Positions 1 to 10,391 of a stretch of 54,591 bases of DNA are shown here, piece after piece; position 1 is the stretch's first letter; each line of letters starts with the position of its first letter. The position numbers and the translations under genes are program-made. Below the pieces are notes generated by a model. The model worked only from the letters and a program-made list of their open reading frames with translations, had not been told where the DNA came from and ran no database searches. The DNA lies in the NCBI RefSeq assembly GCF_010692555.1, contig NZ_JAAHHG010000018.1:27519-82109 (forward strand), written 5' to 3'. Origin of the DNA: Okeania sp. SIO3B5. Its GTDB lineage: Bacteria > Cyanobacteriota > Cyanobacteriia > Cyanobacteriales > Microcoleaceae.

Positions 1-8
1 AAATGTAA

Positions 9-281
9 TGCGGTATAACGCCGAATCTTCAAAGTTGGCGGCAGACTCCAACATGGTATGAAGATTTAGTGTTTCAGGTAAGAGTTAATGGAGATGGAGC
101 GATCGCTAACTTAGAACCCATGAATGAACCTGCACAATATTATCGTCAACAAACACCTTTACCCAAGTTGTTAAATACTGCTAATTCTGAAGTTACGAGT
201 CAGAAACAGTCTTTTGCAATATTCCGGGTAGTGATGACACCGACAGGGGTACTTGAGGTTAGTCCTTGGAGTGGTTGGTAA
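9..281 (+). pseudogene. C-terminal fragment of a conserved cyanobacterial protein (DUF4335-like tail?)
   Basis: An open frame after a TAA at 6-8 encodes about 90 residues ending in a VSPWSGW tail. The part before the first possible start (GTG at 69) already reads like protein (TPTWYEDLVFQV), so the gene probably began outside the window and carries a stop or frameshift near its left edge. The pattern 'TPLPKLL ... GVLEVSPW' resembles the C-terminus of a larger conserved cyanobacterial family; DUF4335 is my best guess from memory and is not certain. Function is unknown. An assembly error at the window edge could also explain the stop. Confidence 0.45.
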
Positions 282-282
282 T

Positions 283-430
283 TTCAGTTATCAGTTATCA
301 GTTATCAGTACCTCTGTCTGTTTGCGCAGCATGACCTAGGAAAGCCAGAGGCTTAATACTGAATCGAAATTTTTTCATCCCCTTAAAAGGGGAGGCTTTA
401 GACCCTATTTTTTGGTAAAAAAGCAGTCAG
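283..430. repeat. Dispersed repeat with TCAGTTA microrepeats
   Basis: TCAGTTA units at 285-310 are followed by a module with 'AAAGGGGAGGCTTTAGACC' and a T-rich 'TTTTTTGGTAAAA' end. The same order of parts recurs at about 44540-44675, and its tail recurs at about 28015-28050. It therefore looks like a dispersed non-coding repeat rather than a gene. The rest of the gap to yidD is the 49-bp tandem array. Confidence 0.6.
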
Positions 431-501
431 TAGTCAGCGATCGATAGACTTTTTGTGAGACTCCAGTCATATCAAATCTGGTTAATTGCATATAGAATCT
501 G

Positions 502-706
502 GGACACCCTATCTCCGTGTCTCCGTGTCTCCCCTTCTCCGTGTCCTCAAGGACACCCTATCTCCGTGTCTCCGTGTCTCCCCCTCTCCGTGTCCTCAAG
601 AACACCCTATCTCCGTGTCTCCGTGTCTCCCCCTCTCCGTGTCCTCAAGGACACCCTATCTCCGCGTCTCCGTGTCTCCCCTTCTCCGTGTCCTCAAGAA
701 CCCCCT
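502..706. repeat. 49-bp direct tandem array, about four copies
   Basis: The marker GGACACCCT (or GAACACCCT) starts at 502, 551, 600 and 649, with a degenerate copy at 698, so the period is exactly 49 bp. Each unit is rich in CTCCGTGTC sub-repeats. The array is open in several frames, but the proteins would be pure repeat and have no start signal, so I do not call a gene. It ends at the yidD stop codon. Confidence 0.9.
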
Positions 707-941
707 ACTCCCCACACTTCCCACACTCCCTTGGAGGAACTGGGTCATAACCACCGGGATGAAAAGGATGACAACGTAAAATTCGCATAACTGCCATTCT
801 ACCACCTTTAAAAATCCCAAATCTTTCTATCGCTTCCATCGCATATTCTGAGCAAGTAGGTTGAAAACGACAAGATGGAGGTAACATTGGTGAAATGAAA
901 ATTTTGTAGCCTTTAATTAATTTAATTAGTAATACTTTCAT
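705..941 (-). CDS. yidD: Membrane protein insertion efficiency factor YidD
   Basis: A 78-residue protein, typical for YidD. It shows the family signature: an N-terminal amphipathic segment ([14 protein letters not shown]), then [17 protein letters not shown], and the C-terminal [13 protein letters not shown] motif. YidD is a small membrane-associated protein that assists YidC/Sec-dependent insertion of inner (and thylakoid) membrane proteins. The usual neighbours (rnpA, rpmH, yidC) are not here, so the gene stands alone. The stop codon falls at the edge of the 49-bp array, and the last residues (RECGKCGE) may have been altered by it. Confidence 0.93.
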   Translation of the reverse strand: MKVLLIKLIKGYKIFISPMLPPSCRFQPTCSEYAMEAIERFGIFKGGRMAVMRILRCHPFHPGGYDPVPPRECGKCGE

Positions 942-1149
942 ATTTTTAATCCCGCATTAGCAAAATATTTTTGGAAGGTTGCTCAAAATCTCTGTGACAA
1001 AAATGGCGTTGCATAGATGTAGAATGTGGGTTTAATAGTTTTGTGGAATGGGCATCTTGCCTGTTCCTGTTCACCACCTAACTTATATTCATCCCACCTC
1101 TAAACAATATCCAAAATAACTTCTGACTTCTGACTTTTGACTTTTGACT

Positions 1150-2031
1150 TTATAATGTCATGGTCTCTTTTTTAGTTAAACACATCGCTATTCCCTTTTC
1201 ATAGTAAGCAGCCTCGTTAATAAAAACTGGCCATGTAGGAGTTTCTTCTTCATAATAAATTGTTTCACCATCAAAGGTTAAAAAAATTGGCTCCCCTGGA
1301 GTTAATTGTTGATAATCTCTCCCTTGTAACTGAGGATGAATCATTGCTGTTATTTCTCCATCCTCAGTCTTAGGATAATCTACAACTTTGAGATGTTTAT
1401 AGACTGTAATATCCTGATTAATTAGATTCAATTTACCTTCATTGAAATTTTCGATAAAATCTAAACTTCTCTGAACTAATCTTTCTGTTTTCTGAAATAA
1501 ATCTGCTTTGAGAGTACCTTGAGCGATCGGACCTACTTCAATACCAAAATTTAATTCACAAATAGAATTTACAAAAGCATTTTCTTCTCCTGGATTAATC
1601 CAGCTATATACTCTAACATCTGGTTCAACTGAACTTAAATAAGCAGCAATTTTGAGATTAAAGGGATGATTATTCACTAAAACTATAGTTAATCCCATGT
1701 TAGCAGTAGTAGTATGCAAATCCAATATCAAATCAAATTTCGGATTACCTTTAGGTCCTAGCATTTGATTAATAAACTTTGCCCTAGTCTCTTCATAATT
1801 AGTCTTGTTTTGATTTTCTAAATCTTGGAGTTTAAAGCAACGATTTAAGTCAGTATCAACGTACCTTCTCACCAACTCAAATGCTTGAGGATTAGCAAAT
1901 AATGTTTGAGTTTCAAAATTAGTTCTACTAATCAAGTCAGGAAAATTTTCAAACTTTTTAACAAGATATATACCTGTAAATTCATTACCGTGGGTTCCAC
2001 CAACAATTGCCACTTTATTAATTTTTTCCAT
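1150..2031 (-). CDS. Aspartoacylase / succinylglutamate desuccinylase family (AspA/AstE)
   Basis: 293 residues, the usual length of cyanobacterial 'probable aspartoacylase'. The zinc site is visible: His14 and Glu17 in GGTHGNEFTG and His106 in LDLHTTTANMG. The DLNR substrate-binding motif (61-64) and the likely catalytic Glu165 in GIEVGPIAQG are also present. The family is a zinc amidohydrolase that deacylates N-acyl amino acids such as N-acetylaspartate; the true substrate in cyanobacteria is not established. Nothing in the neighbourhood indicates a pathway, and it appears monocistronic. The C-terminus (KKETMTL) ends close to a short-repeat tract. Confidence 0.88.
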   Translation of the reverse strand: MEKINKVAIVGGTHGNEFTGIYLVKKFENFPDLISRTNFETQTLFANPQAFELVRRYVDTDLNRCFKLQDLENQNKTNYEETRAKFINQMLGPKGNPKFDLILDLHTTTANMGLTIVLVNNHPFNLKIAAYLSSVEPDVRVYSWINPGEENAFVNSICELNFGIEVGPIAQGTLKADLFQKTERLVQRSLDFIENFNEGKLNLINQDITVYKHLKVVDYPKTEDGEITAMIHPQLQGRDYQQLTPGEPIFLTFDGETIYYEEETPTWPVFINEAAYYEKGIAMCLTKKETMTL

Positions 2032-2045
2032 TCTGATAAATCCCC

Positions 2046-2160
2046 TGCAAAAATATAAGTCAAAAGTAAGAAGTCAAAAGTAAGAAGTCAAAAGTTAAAA
2101 GTCAAAAGTTAAAAGTTAAAAGTAAGAATTAAGAAGTAAGAGAAGTAAGAAGTAAGAAGA
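2046..2160. repeat. Imperfect microrepeat tract (AAGTCAAAAGT / AAGAAGT)
   Basis: Short purine-rich units are repeated with drift upstream of the aspartoacylase start. Related tracts occur at 1120-1150, 4500-4530, 50895-50925 and 54070-54140, so this is a genome-wide simple repeat and not a local signal. Confidence 0.8.
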
Positions 2161-2166
2161 AAATTA

Positions 2167-2303
2167 TATAGCAATCCTAAATAGGTCGTGACAAATCAAA
2201 AAGTAAATAAAAAAACTGACACTCTTACCTGTTCCCTGTTCCCTGTTCCCTGTTCCCTAAAAAGCAGTAAGATTTTTGACACGAATAAAATAGGATTGCT
2301 ATA
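2167..2303. mobile_element. MITE-like element with 13-bp perfect TIRs (TATAGCAATCCTA)
   Basis: TATAGCAATCCTA at 2167-2179 is matched perfectly in inverted orientation at 2291-2303. The 137-bp interior holds no gene and carries four tandem CTGTTCC units. A TA target duplication would fit the ends. The rest of the gap (2304-2586) is AT-rich and I see nothing definable in it. Confidence 0.65.
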
Positions 2304-2586
2304 GTGGTCAATAGAAGTCAATAATTCAGCAAGTATTTATGCTTAATATTTAACTGAAAATTTGACTTTTGAGAAGTAATTTATACAGTATAAATATTTA
2401 CCAATAATAGGAATTGTATACTACTTTTAATGTTACAAATTGACGTGCGGAATGTAGGATTGATGATTACTCAATTAAATTATCAATATTTGACTAAGCA
2501 ACTGATATTTTAAACTTTATCTATATTCTTCTTCCTCTCTTAGTGAGCATTCCCCTGCGTCTGACACCGACGGGTGGCCACTGCTT

Positions 2587-3480
2587 CTAACTTCTTTCTT
2601 CTTCAATCAATTCAGTATCTTCTAAAATTAATTCAGATTCTTCAGAAACTATACTAGGTTGATTCTTATAAAAAGTCTCTAGACTATGGCTATCGCCTAC
2701 ATAACGCCAATGCCAAGGTTCATAACCAATATCTTTTTCATCATCAGCAGGTATCATTTCAAAGCTAAAATAAGCAGCATAATTTTGTAGCCATTGAAAA
2801 GCTGCTGTCTTTTCAAATTCTACATTTTGGTTAGTTGCCGGTGCATTAGCATCTCCAATATCAACAGCATAACCTGTTACATATTCCCCATAACTTAAAG
2901 GTGAAATTTTATTTGCATTATTTGCAGAATTATCTTCAATATTATTAGTATTACTCGCCCAATCTTTTAACTCAGACTTAGACTGAAATCCTCTCAAAAC
3001 TACTAAATTAATACCATCATTTCTCGCAGCATCAAGCATTTTTTGAAAATTTTTCACTGCATTTATTTGCAATCTAATATCACTATCATAAGTTATATAC
3101 TCTAATTCCATTTCTGATACTTGTGAGTAAGGAAAATCTAATAAAGTATCTTTTTTTAGTTCATTTATCGGAGTTTCATTCGCAGAAGATGTGGCTACAG
3201 TATTTGCATTATCAACTTCAGTTTGAGTTGATGAAGCATTAACTTGATTGAAATTAGATTGAAGTTGTAATCCCAGACTAACTGCTCCCACAACTATAAC
3301 TATTCCCATCCAACTCCACATCCATTTTTTGCTTTGAGACTGAGTTGAGATAATTTCTTCATCTTTTTGAGGATCTCGTACTGCTTCGGGAATGTCATCC
3401 ACAACAGTTTCTTGGACTAATGATAAATTTTCTGACAGACTTTCGTTGTGCAAAGTTCGACTCCTGTTAGTGAATTTCAA
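2587..3480 (-). CDS. VanY-like M15 D-Ala-D-Ala carboxypeptidase family protein, zinc ligand substituted
   Basis: 297 residues: an acidic cytoplasmic N-terminus, one membrane segment (about 53-72) and a low-complexity linker (80-110). The M15/VanY domain then runs from about 120 to 270, and a Glu-rich tail follows. The domain ends with the family's EPWHWRYVGD motif (His257) and contains GYAVDIGD (Asp207). The M15 pattern needs a His six residues before that Asp; here position 200 is Tyr (GEYVTGYAVD). A CAT-to-TAT change would account for it. The protein may therefore be a non-catalytic peptidoglycan-binding relative, or a recent null allele. It looks single-gene, anchored in the plasma membrane with the domain in the periplasm. 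Confidence 0.8.
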   Translation of the reverse strand: MKFTNRSRTLHNESLSENLSLVQETVVDDIPEAVRDPQKDEEIISTQSQSKKWMWSWMGIVIVVGAVSLGLQLQSNFNQVNASSTQTEVDNANTVATSSANETPINELKKDTLLDFPYSQVSEMELEYITYDSDIRLQINAVKNFQKMLDAARNDGINLVVLRGFQSKSELKDWASNTNNIEDNSANNANKISPLSYGEYVTGYAVDIGDANAPATNQNVEFEKTAAFQWLQNYAAYFSFEMIPADDEKDIGYEPWHWRYVGDSHSLETFYKNQPSIVSEESELILEDTELIEEERS

Positions 3481-3587
3481 AGTCGTTTCTTACTTTAATC
3501 AGTAAAAACTTAAAAGTAAACACGATTAAACCTTAGCATCAAGAAATAATCTTATATGGGCAAAGGCCACAGTCAGCATAAGGACTA

Positions 3588-3974
3588 ATATCATGTCCGG
3601 ATAATCAGTTATAAAAAAACCTTTTCCCTTCTAACCTTTTCTTTCCTTCTGCCTTTTCCCCCCTTTCAAAGCTATCCATGATCAGCAAAATTATTTACAA
3701 AAGTGTATAATGCCTATTATCAAAAGCTTACGAGCATTTTGTTGGTTTTACTGATTTGACAAATTGACTAACTTGTGTACTCCTAAAAGCTGTTTTTTGT
3801 CGTTGCGATCGCAACGACACTAGGAGCTTTCAGACTTCCAAACATCAAATGATATTTTTGTCAAGTTTTATGTTAAGAAAGATGTTTATAAAGCATAGCT
3901 TTCAAAGGGGGGTAGGGGGGATACATAGCTGCCTTACCTCCTCCAAAGTGTAACTATTCAACCGGACATGATAT
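3588..3974. mobile_element. ATATCATGTCCGG-family element, enlarged copy
   Basis: The left end ATATCATGTCCGG (3588-3600) pairs with the inverted right end ACCGGACATGATAT (3961-3974). The right 40 bp (CCAAAGTGTAACTATTCAACC) match the compact copies at 14429-14555 and 54149-54284, which are only about 130 bp. This copy is 387 bp, so extra DNA has entered it. Part of that (about 3840-3910) is homologous, inverted, to 43860-43965. Confidence 0.65.
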
Positions 3975-4066
3975 AATACCATTTCTCAAAAACTTTTCAA
4001 CCCGTATCTTGAGTAGGGGAGTGGGGAACCCACCCCTACTACCAGGAGGGGAAGTAAACATCAGAA

Positions 4067-4320
<254 letters not shown>

Positions 4321-4497
4321 GCATTTATTCCTTCCTTTTTTCCTCCTGTACGTCGCCCTAACTACGGCCCTTAGCCAACTTCTGACTTCTGAGTCCTTTC
4401 TCATCCTATCTGAGAATTATTTCTGCAAAACGATTATTATATAACAGTCGAAACAAAGAGCACGGACATTTATAAAGGTTCAGACAAGCGTCAGGGA

Positions 4498-5502
4498 TTA
4501 CTTTTGACTTTTGACTTTTGACTTTTGCCTTGGGTGGAGCGCTATATCTGGACCTAAAGGAATAATTCCACCAGGGTTAAGAGGAAAAAGATTACCATAA
4601 TAATCTCGTTTAACTGCTTCTAAATTACAAGTATTTGCTATGCCAGGAAGTTGATATAAATTTTGTAGATAAGCACTTAAATATTGATAATCCTGAATTC
4701 GCCGCAAGTTACACTTAAATAAACCATAGTAAACAACATCAAACCGGAATAATGTAGTAAACAAACGTACATCTGTTAATGTTACTGTCTCGCCACAAAG
4801 ATACTTACTGGCCGAAAGTGTATTGTCAATTTCATCTAAAGTAGTAAATAGTTCCTGACAAGCCTTTTCATAAGCTTCCTGAGTTTGGGCAAACCCACAA
4901 CGATAAACTCCATTATTAACTGCGTGGTAAATTCTGTCATTCCACTGGTCTATTTTGGTTTTTAATTTTTCTGGATAAAGGTCAAGATCAGGATTTTTGG
5001 CAAACTGATTAAATTCAGCATTGAGCATCACAATAATATCTGCACTCTCATTATTCACAATAGTTTTTGTTTGCTCATCCCATAGCACAGGTACAGTGGC
5101 GCGTCCATTATAACCAGGCCTTGCTAAATTATATAATTCCGGTAGAGTAAAACATCCTTCCTGTTCCTCTTCCAATACCCAGATACCTCGATCGCCTGCT
5201 GGAGAAACAATAGTTACTGGAATAGCATCTTCCAAACCTTTGAGCGATCGAACCACTAGAGTTCGATGTGCCCAGGGACAACCAAACCCAACAAATAGAC
5301 GATAGCGTTTAGTAGCTGGTTGATATTTGTTTTCTGTTTGTATCCCTACTGTTTCTCTAAATAAACTAGCAGGGCGAATGTATTCTCCTGAATTATTGCG
5401 TGGGGCAAGTCTCGACATCATTATTTGCCACAAGCTTGTCCAAACCCATTTTCCTAATTTTATTGTCAGAGAAGGTGGAAGTGATTTGCGTTTGTTAACC
5501 AT
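4498..5502 (-). CDS. Xi-class glutathione S-transferase (glutathionyl-hydroquinone reductase type)
   Basis: 334 residues. The N-terminal thioredoxin-like domain carries the diagnostic GCPWAHRT motif, with Cys75 as the likely nucleophile, followed by the Xi-class IVSPAGDRGIWVLEE region. An all-helical C-terminal GST domain follows (TDVRLFTTLFRFDVVYYGLFK). Members such as YqjG/PcpF reduce glutathionyl-(hydro)quinones with glutathione in the cytosol. The last eight residues (KSKVKSQK) are encoded by the AGTCAAA microrepeat, so the native C-terminus has probably been overwritten. The catalytic region is intact. It is a single gene. Confidence 0.88.
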   Translation of the reverse strand: MVNKRKSLPPSLTIKLGKWVWTSLWQIMMSRLAPRNNSGEYIRPASLFRETVGIQTENKYQPATKRYRLFVGFGCPWAHRTLVVRSLKGLEDAIPVTIVSPAGDRGIWVLEEEQEGCFTLPELYNLARPGYNGRATVPVLWDEQTKTIVNNESADIIVMLNAEFNQFAKNPDLDLYPEKLKTKIDQWNDRIYHAVNNGVYRCGFAQTQEAYEKACQELFTTLDEIDNTLSASKYLCGETVTLTDVRLFTTLFRFDVVYYGLFKCNLRRIQDYQYLSAYLQNLYQLPGIANTCNLEAVKRDYYGNLFPLNPGGIIPLGPDIALHPRQKSKVKSQK

Positions 5503-5619
5503 TTGTTTTTTTGAATTTAATTAAGTCAACAGTTATAGCAAGGAACGAGTATAAAAATTTTACCGACTCCCGGACAAATTCAACAGATTCAAAATATTCA
5601 AAATATTGGCAAGGCGTCT

Positions 5620-5705
5620 GTACATCCGTGGCCTAATCCCCGTTTGCAGACTATCAACTCATCCCATCAGTCAATCCGTACATCCGTGGCCTAATCCCCG
5701 TTTGC
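5620..5705. repeat. Pair of identical 28-bp direct repeats, 30 bp apart
   Basis: The 28 bases at 5620-5647 recur exactly at 5678-5705, separated by a 30-base unique segment. The core of each is GGCCTAATCCCCGTTTGC. Only two copies exist and there is no cas gene or leader in the window, so this is recorded as a direct repeat. The remainder of the gap (5503-5811) holds only the psaB terminator. Confidence 0.85.
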
Positions 5706-5734
5706 CCTATTCTCCCAATCCTAATATTTTTAAC

Positions 5735-5764
5735 AAAAAAACCCCCTACTAAAAGCAGGAGGCT
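5735..5764 (-). terminator. Rho-independent terminator of psaAB
   Basis: On the minus strand, CCTCCTG is followed by a short loop and TAGGGGG (with G-T pairs), then a run of seven T. It lies about 50 bp after the psaB stop codon, as expected for the end of the psaA-psaB transcript. Confidence 0.8.
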
Positions 5765-5811
5765 TAACTTAATCTAACCTACTAAACCAGAGTTCAGCTA
5801 ATCTCAAGAAA

Positions 5812-8028
5812 TTAACCAAACTTACCAGCAGTAGATGCTATTAAGAAGGCAGCGTAGGTGAGGACAAAGCCTACTGTGAAGTGGGCTAAACCTACCACAC
5901 GAGCTTGAACGATAGAAAGAGCAACAGGCTTATCCTTCCAGCGAACTAGGTTAGCTAGAGGAGTACGCTCATGTGCCCAAACAATAGTTTCAATTAGCTC
6001 TTGCCAATAACCACGCCAAGAGATGAGGAACATGAAACCAGTTGCCCAAACTAGGTGTCCAAATAGGAACATCCAAGCCCAAACAGACAGGTTATTAGTT
6101 CCATAAGGGTTATAACCGTTAATTAACTGGGAAGAGTTCAACCACAGATAATCACGGAACCAACCCATTAAATAGGTAGAAGATTCGTTGAACTGAGCAA
6201 CGTTACCTTGCCAAACAGATAGATGTTTCCAGTGCCAGTAGAACGTTAGCCACGCAATAGTGTTCAACATCCAGAACATAGATAGGTAGAAGGAGTCCCA
6301 AGCAGAGATATCACAAGTACCACCACGACCAGGGCCATCGCAAGGGAATGCGTAACCGAAGTCTTTCTTGTCTGGCATCAATTTAGAACCACGAGCATCC
6401 AAAGCACCTTTAACTAAAATCAAGGTAGTTGTATGCAAACCTAGAGCGATCGCATGGTGTACCAAGAAATCGCCAGGGCCAATGGTTAAGAATAGAGAGT
6501 TAGTACCACTGTTGATAGCATCTAACCAGCCTGGTAACCATACAGCACCAGCATTGGCAGAAAGACTATCAGAGTTAGCCAACAGCACATCCATGCCGTA
6601 TAAAGCTTTCCCGGAAGCAGCTTGAACGAACTGAGCAAATACTGGTTCGATCAAGATTTGCTTTTCAGGAGTACCAAAAGCAACCACTACATCATTGTGG
6701 ACATAAAGACCGAGAGTGTGGAAGCCTAAGAATAGAGAGACCCAGCTCAAGTGAGAGATGATTGCCTCTTTGTGCTGTAATACACGATCCAGCACGTTGC
6801 CTTTGTTTTGCTGAGAATCGTAATCCCGTACTAGGAAAATAGCACCGTGAGCAAATGCACCTACCATAATGAAACCAGCAATATACTGGTGGTGGGTGTA
6901 AAGTGCTGCCATTGTTGTATAATCCCTGGCAATAAAAGCATAAGGAGGCAAAGCATACATATGCTGTGCTACCAAGGAAGTGATTACACCCAGAGAAGCT
7001 AATGCTAAAGCTAACTGGAAGTGTAGAGAGTTGTTGAGAGTTTCATACAACCCTTGGTGAGGTAGGTTAAACTGACCCTCACTCTTACCACCTACTAAAC
7101 CAGCTTTGGAGTCCAGCATTTCTTTGATGCTGTGACCAATACCAAAGTTAGTCCGGTACATATGACCAGCTACGATAAAGATTACTGCGATCGCCAAGTG
7201 GTGATGAGCCATGTCAGTCAACCACAGTGACTCAGTTTGAGGATGGAAACCACCCAAGAAAGTCAGAATTGCAGTTCCTGCACCTTCGGAAGTACCAAAC
7301 ACATGGCTGGCAGTATCAGGATTTTGAGCATAAACGCCCCAGTTTCCTGTAAAGAAGGGAGCTAAACCTGCTGGGTGAGGCATAGTTGTCAGGAAGTTAT
7401 CCCAACCAACGTGCTGTCCGCGAGATTCTGGAATTGCAACGTGAACCAAGTGACCAGTCCAAGCCAAGGAACTAACACCGAATAGACCTGCCAAGTGGTG
7501 ATTGAGGCGGGATTCAGCATTTTTGAACCAAGATAAAGCAGGACGGAACTTGGGCTGGAGGTGTAACCAACCAGCGAACAGCATGATGGATGCCAAGATC
7601 AGGAGGAATATAGAACCCTGATATAGGTCTCCATTTGTTCTCATGCCGATGGTGTACCACCAGTGGTAAACACCAGAATATGCTATATTTACTGGGTTAG
7701 AGGCACCTGCTTGAGTGAAAGCATCTACTGCAGGTTGACCGAATTGAGGGTCCCAAATCGCATGGGCGATTGGACGTATATTCAGAGGATCTTTAATCCA
7801 CTGTTCAAAGTTTCCTTGCCAGGCAACGTGGAATAAGCTACCGGATGTCCAGAGGAAAATGATTGCTAGATGGCCGAAGTGAGAGGCAAAAATCTTTTGG
7901 TAAAGATTTTCCTCAGTCATACCATCATGGGTCTCAAAGTCGTGAGCTGTAGCTATCCCGTACCAGATCCGACGGGTGGTTGGATCTTGTGCCAGGTCTT
8001 GACTAAATTTTGGGAATTTTGTGGCCAT
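5812..8028 (-). CDS. psaB: Photosystem I P700 apoprotein A2 (PsaB)
   Basis: 738 residues, typical length. PsaB forms the photosystem I core heterodimer with PsaA in the thylakoid membrane. It binds P700, antenna chlorophylls, phylloquinone and half of the shared F(X) [4Fe-4S] cluster. Visible marks are the [15 protein letters not shown] loop holding the two F(X) cysteines, repeated membrane segments with His ligands ([26 protein letters not shown]), and the C-terminal transmembrane segment. It follows psaA after a 107-bp spacer with a perfect hairpin and is closed by a terminator, so it is the second gene of a psaAB operon. Confidence 0.99.
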   Translation of the reverse strand: MATKFPKFSQDLAQDPTTRRIWYGIATAHDFETHDGMTEENLYQKIFASHFGHLAIIFLWTSGSLFHVAWQGNFEQWIKDPLNIRPIAHAIWDPQFGQPAVDAFTQAGASNPVNIAYSGVYHWWYTIGMRTNGDLYQGSIFLLILASIMLFAGWLHLQPKFRPALSWFKNAESRLNHHLAGLFGVSSLAWTGHLVHVAIPESRGQHVGWDNFLTTMPHPAGLAPFFTGNWGVYAQNPDTASHVFGTSEGAGTAILTFLGGFHPQTESLWLTDMAHHHLAIAVIFIVAGHMYRTNFGIGHSIKEMLDSKAGLVGGKSEGQFNLPHQGLYETLNNSLHFQLALALASLGVITSLVAQHMYALPPYAFIARDYTTMAALYTHHQYIAGFIMVGAFAHGAIFLVRDYDSQQNKGNVLDRVLQHKEAIISHLSWVSLFLGFHTLGLYVHNDVVVAFGTPEKQILIEPVFAQFVQAASGKALYGMDVLLANSDSLSANAGAVWLPGWLDAINSGTNSLFLTIGPGDFLVHHAIALGLHTTTLILVKGALDARGSKLMPDKKDFGYAFPCDGPGRGGTCDISAWDSFYLSMFWMLNTIAWLTFYWHWKHLSVWQGNVAQFNESSTYLMGWFRDYLWLNSSQLINGYNPYGTNNLSVWAWMFLFGHLVWATGFMFLISWRGYWQELIETIVWAHERTPLANLVRWKDKPVALSIVQARVVGLAHFTVGFVLTYAAFLIASTAGKFG

Positions 8029-8078
8029 AAATGTTTTATCTAAATGTCTCGAGTGTCTTTGAGAATCTTAGATTGATG

Positions 8079-8107
8079 TTGGGGATTGAGGATAATTCAA
8101 TCCCCAA
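8079..8107 (-). promoter_or_regulatory. 11-bp perfect hairpin in the psaA-psaB spacer
   Basis: TTGGGGATTGA (8079-8089) and TCAATCCCCAA (8097-8107) are perfect inverted repeats around a 7-nt loop. No T-run follows on the minus strand, so it is not a standard terminator. It could mark an RNA processing or stability site between the two cistrons; that role is inference. Confidence 0.6.
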
Positions 8108-8135
8108 GGAAGAATCTTAAAACGCTATTGCATTC

Positions 8136-10391
8136 TTATCCTACTGAAATTATTCGAGCCAGGAAGAATGCCCAGGTTGTGGCAATTCCGCCCAGGAGAT
8201 AGTGAGCTACCCCCACTGCCCGACCTTGAACGATACTTAGAGCGCGTGGCTGAATTGCTGGAGCTACCTTTAACTTATTATGAGCCCAAACTATAGACTC
8301 GATCAACTCTTGCCAGTAGCCACGACCACTGAACAAGAACATTAAGCTAAATGCCCAAACAAAGTGTGCAGCTAAGAACATCAAACCATAGGCAGACAGA
8401 GCTGAACCGTAGGATGTAATTACATTTGAGGCTTGCGCCCAAAGGAAGTCACGCAACCAACCGTTAATGGTAATTGCACTTTGTGCAAAGTTGCCATAAG
8501 TTATATGATCTACTGTACCGTCCGCGTATACTGTTCCCCAAACATCTGACTGCATCTTCCAGCTAAAGTGGAAAATCACAATTGACAGTGAGTTGTACAT
8601 CCAGAACAGACCTAAGAACACATGGTCCCAACCAGAAACTTGGCAAGTACCACCACGACCTGGACCGTCGCAAGGGAATCGGAAGCCTAGTTCACTCTTA
8701 TCAGGAATTAGACGAGAGCTACGGGCATAAAGTACGCCTTTGAGAAGAATTAAAGCTGTAACGTGAATGGTGAAAGCATGGATATGGTGAACCATAAAGT
8801 CCGCTGTACCCAAAGCTATTGGCATCATTGCTACTTTGCCACCTACTGCTACAACATCACCACCGAAAGCTGGGCTAACAGATGCTAAAGCATTAGGAGC
8901 AGTATTGCCAGGAGCCATCATATGGATATTTTGTACCCACTGAGCAAAGATTGGCTGTAGTTGAATCCCGGTATCAGAGAACATATCCTGGGGACGGCCC
9001 AAGGCACGCATCGTATCATTGTGGACGTACAAGCCGAAGCTATGGAAGCCCAAGAATATACATACCCAGTTTAAGTGAGAGATAATCGCATCCCTGTGAC
9101 GAATTACGCGGTCCAATAGGTTATTAACGTTCTTGGCTGGATCGTAATCCCGCACCATAAATATAGCAGCATGAGCTCCTGCTCCCACAATCAGGAACCC
9201 ACCAATCCACACATGGTGTGTGAACAGAGATAACTGAGTTGCATAGTCAGTAGCTATATAAGGATAAGGTGGCATTGCATACATATGATGCGCCACAATG
9301 ATGCTTAGGGAGCCCATCATTGCCAAATTAATGGCTAACTGAGCGTGCCAAGAGGTTGTCAGAATTTCATAAAGACCCTTGTGACCTTCTCCGGTTAATG
9401 GGCCTTTGTGACTCTCTAGAATTTCCTTCATGCTGTGACCAATGCCCCAGTTTGTCCGGTACATATGGCCAGCTACAATGAATAATACTGCTAATGCCAA
9501 GTGATGGTGAGCTGTGTCAGATAACCATAAGCCACCTGTCACAGGGTTTAAACCACCTTTGAAGGTCAAGAAGTCAGCGTACTCGCCCCAATTTAATGTG
9601 AAGAATGGAGTTAGACCTTTAGCAAAGCTAGGGTATAACTCTGCCATCAAGCTTTTATTAAAGAGAAACTCATGTGGCAGAGGAATATCCTTTGGTGCTA
9701 CGCCAGAATCTAACAACTTGTTAATTGGTAGAGAAACGTGAATCTGGTGGCCAGCCCAAGACAAGCAACCTAGACCCAGTAAGCCTGCTAAGTGGTGGTT
9801 CATCATTGATTCCACATTCTGGAACCATTCCAACTTAGGAGCTTTCTTGTGATAATGGAACCAACCAGCAAACAGCATCAAGGCAGCCATTACCAAGGCA
9901 CCGATCGCTGTGCAGTATAACTGGAACTCATTAGTTATACCGGAAGCACGCCACAATTGGAATAGACCAGAAGTTATCTGTATTCCGTGGAAACCACCGC
10001 CAACATCAGCATTTAAAATTCCTTGGCCAAAAACTGGCCATACGACCTGAGCACTTGGCTTAATACCTGTAGGATCTGTTAACCAAGCTTCATAGTTGGA
10101 AAATTTAGCGCCATGAAAATATGCGCCACTCAACCAGATAAATATTACGGCCAGATGGCCAAAGTGTGCGCTAAAGATTTTGCGCGATACGTCTTCTAAA
10201 TCGCTGGTATGACTATCAAAGTCATGAGCGTCAGCGTGTAGGTTCCAAATCCAAGTAGTTGTTTTTGGTCCTTTGGATAGACTCCGGTCAAAGTGACCTG
10301 GTTTGCCCCACTTTTCAAATGATGTGGGTACAGGGTCCTTATCTACGGTTACTTTTACCTTTGCCTCGCGCTCTGGAGGACTTATGGTCAT
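8136..10391 (-). CDS. psaA: Photosystem I P700 apoprotein A1 (PsaA)
   Basis: 751 residues, as in other cyanobacteria. It is the partner of PsaB in the PSI reaction centre. The F(X) loop ([19 protein letters not shown]) is intact, as are numerous His-containing membrane helices ([21 protein letters not shown], given here as one family landmark) and the C-terminal [19 protein letters not shown] region. The start ATG at 10391 follows a purine-rich GAGAGGAGAG Shine-Dalgarno. It is first in the psaA-psaB operon and is preceded by a 727-bp AT-rich leader region. Confidence 0.99.
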   Translation of the reverse strand: MTISPPEREAKVKVTVDKDPVPTSFEKWGKPGHFDRSLSKGPKTTTWIWNLHADAHDFDSHTSDLEDVSRKIFSAHFGHLAVIFIWLSGAYFHGAKFSNYEAWLTDPTGIKPSAQVVWPVFGQGILNADVGGGFHGIQITSGLFQLWRASGITNEFQLYCTAIGALVMAALMLFAGWFHYHKKAPKLEWFQNVESMMNHHLAGLLGLGCLSWAGHQIHVSLPINKLLDSGVAPKDIPLPHEFLFNKSLMAELYPSFAKGLTPFFTLNWGEYADFLTFKGGLNPVTGGLWLSDTAHHHLALAVLFIVAGHMYRTNWGIGHSMKEILESHKGPLTGEGHKGLYEILTTSWHAQLAINLAMMGSLSIIVAHHMYAMPPYPYIATDYATQLSLFTHHVWIGGFLIVGAGAHAAIFMVRDYDPAKNVNNLLDRVIRHRDAIISHLNWVCIFLGFHSFGLYVHNDTMRALGRPQDMFSDTGIQLQPIFAQWVQNIHMMAPGNTAPNALASVSPAFGGDVVAVGGKVAMMPIALGTADFMVHHIHAFTIHVTALILLKGVLYARSSRLIPDKSELGFRFPCDGPGRGGTCQVSGWDHVFLGLFWMYNSLSIVIFHFSWKMQSDVWGTVYADGTVDHITYGNFAQSAITINGWLRDFLWAQASNVITSYGSALSAYGLMFLAAHFVWAFSLMFLFSGRGYWQELIESIVWAHNKLKVAPAIQPRALSIVQGRAVGVAHYLLGGIATTWAFFLARIISVG

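Noticed and set aside
455..790. Three overlapping plus-strand frames of 77-111 residues
   Set aside because: They are read from the 49-bp tandem array, are pure SPCLRVS-type repeats and have no ribosome site.
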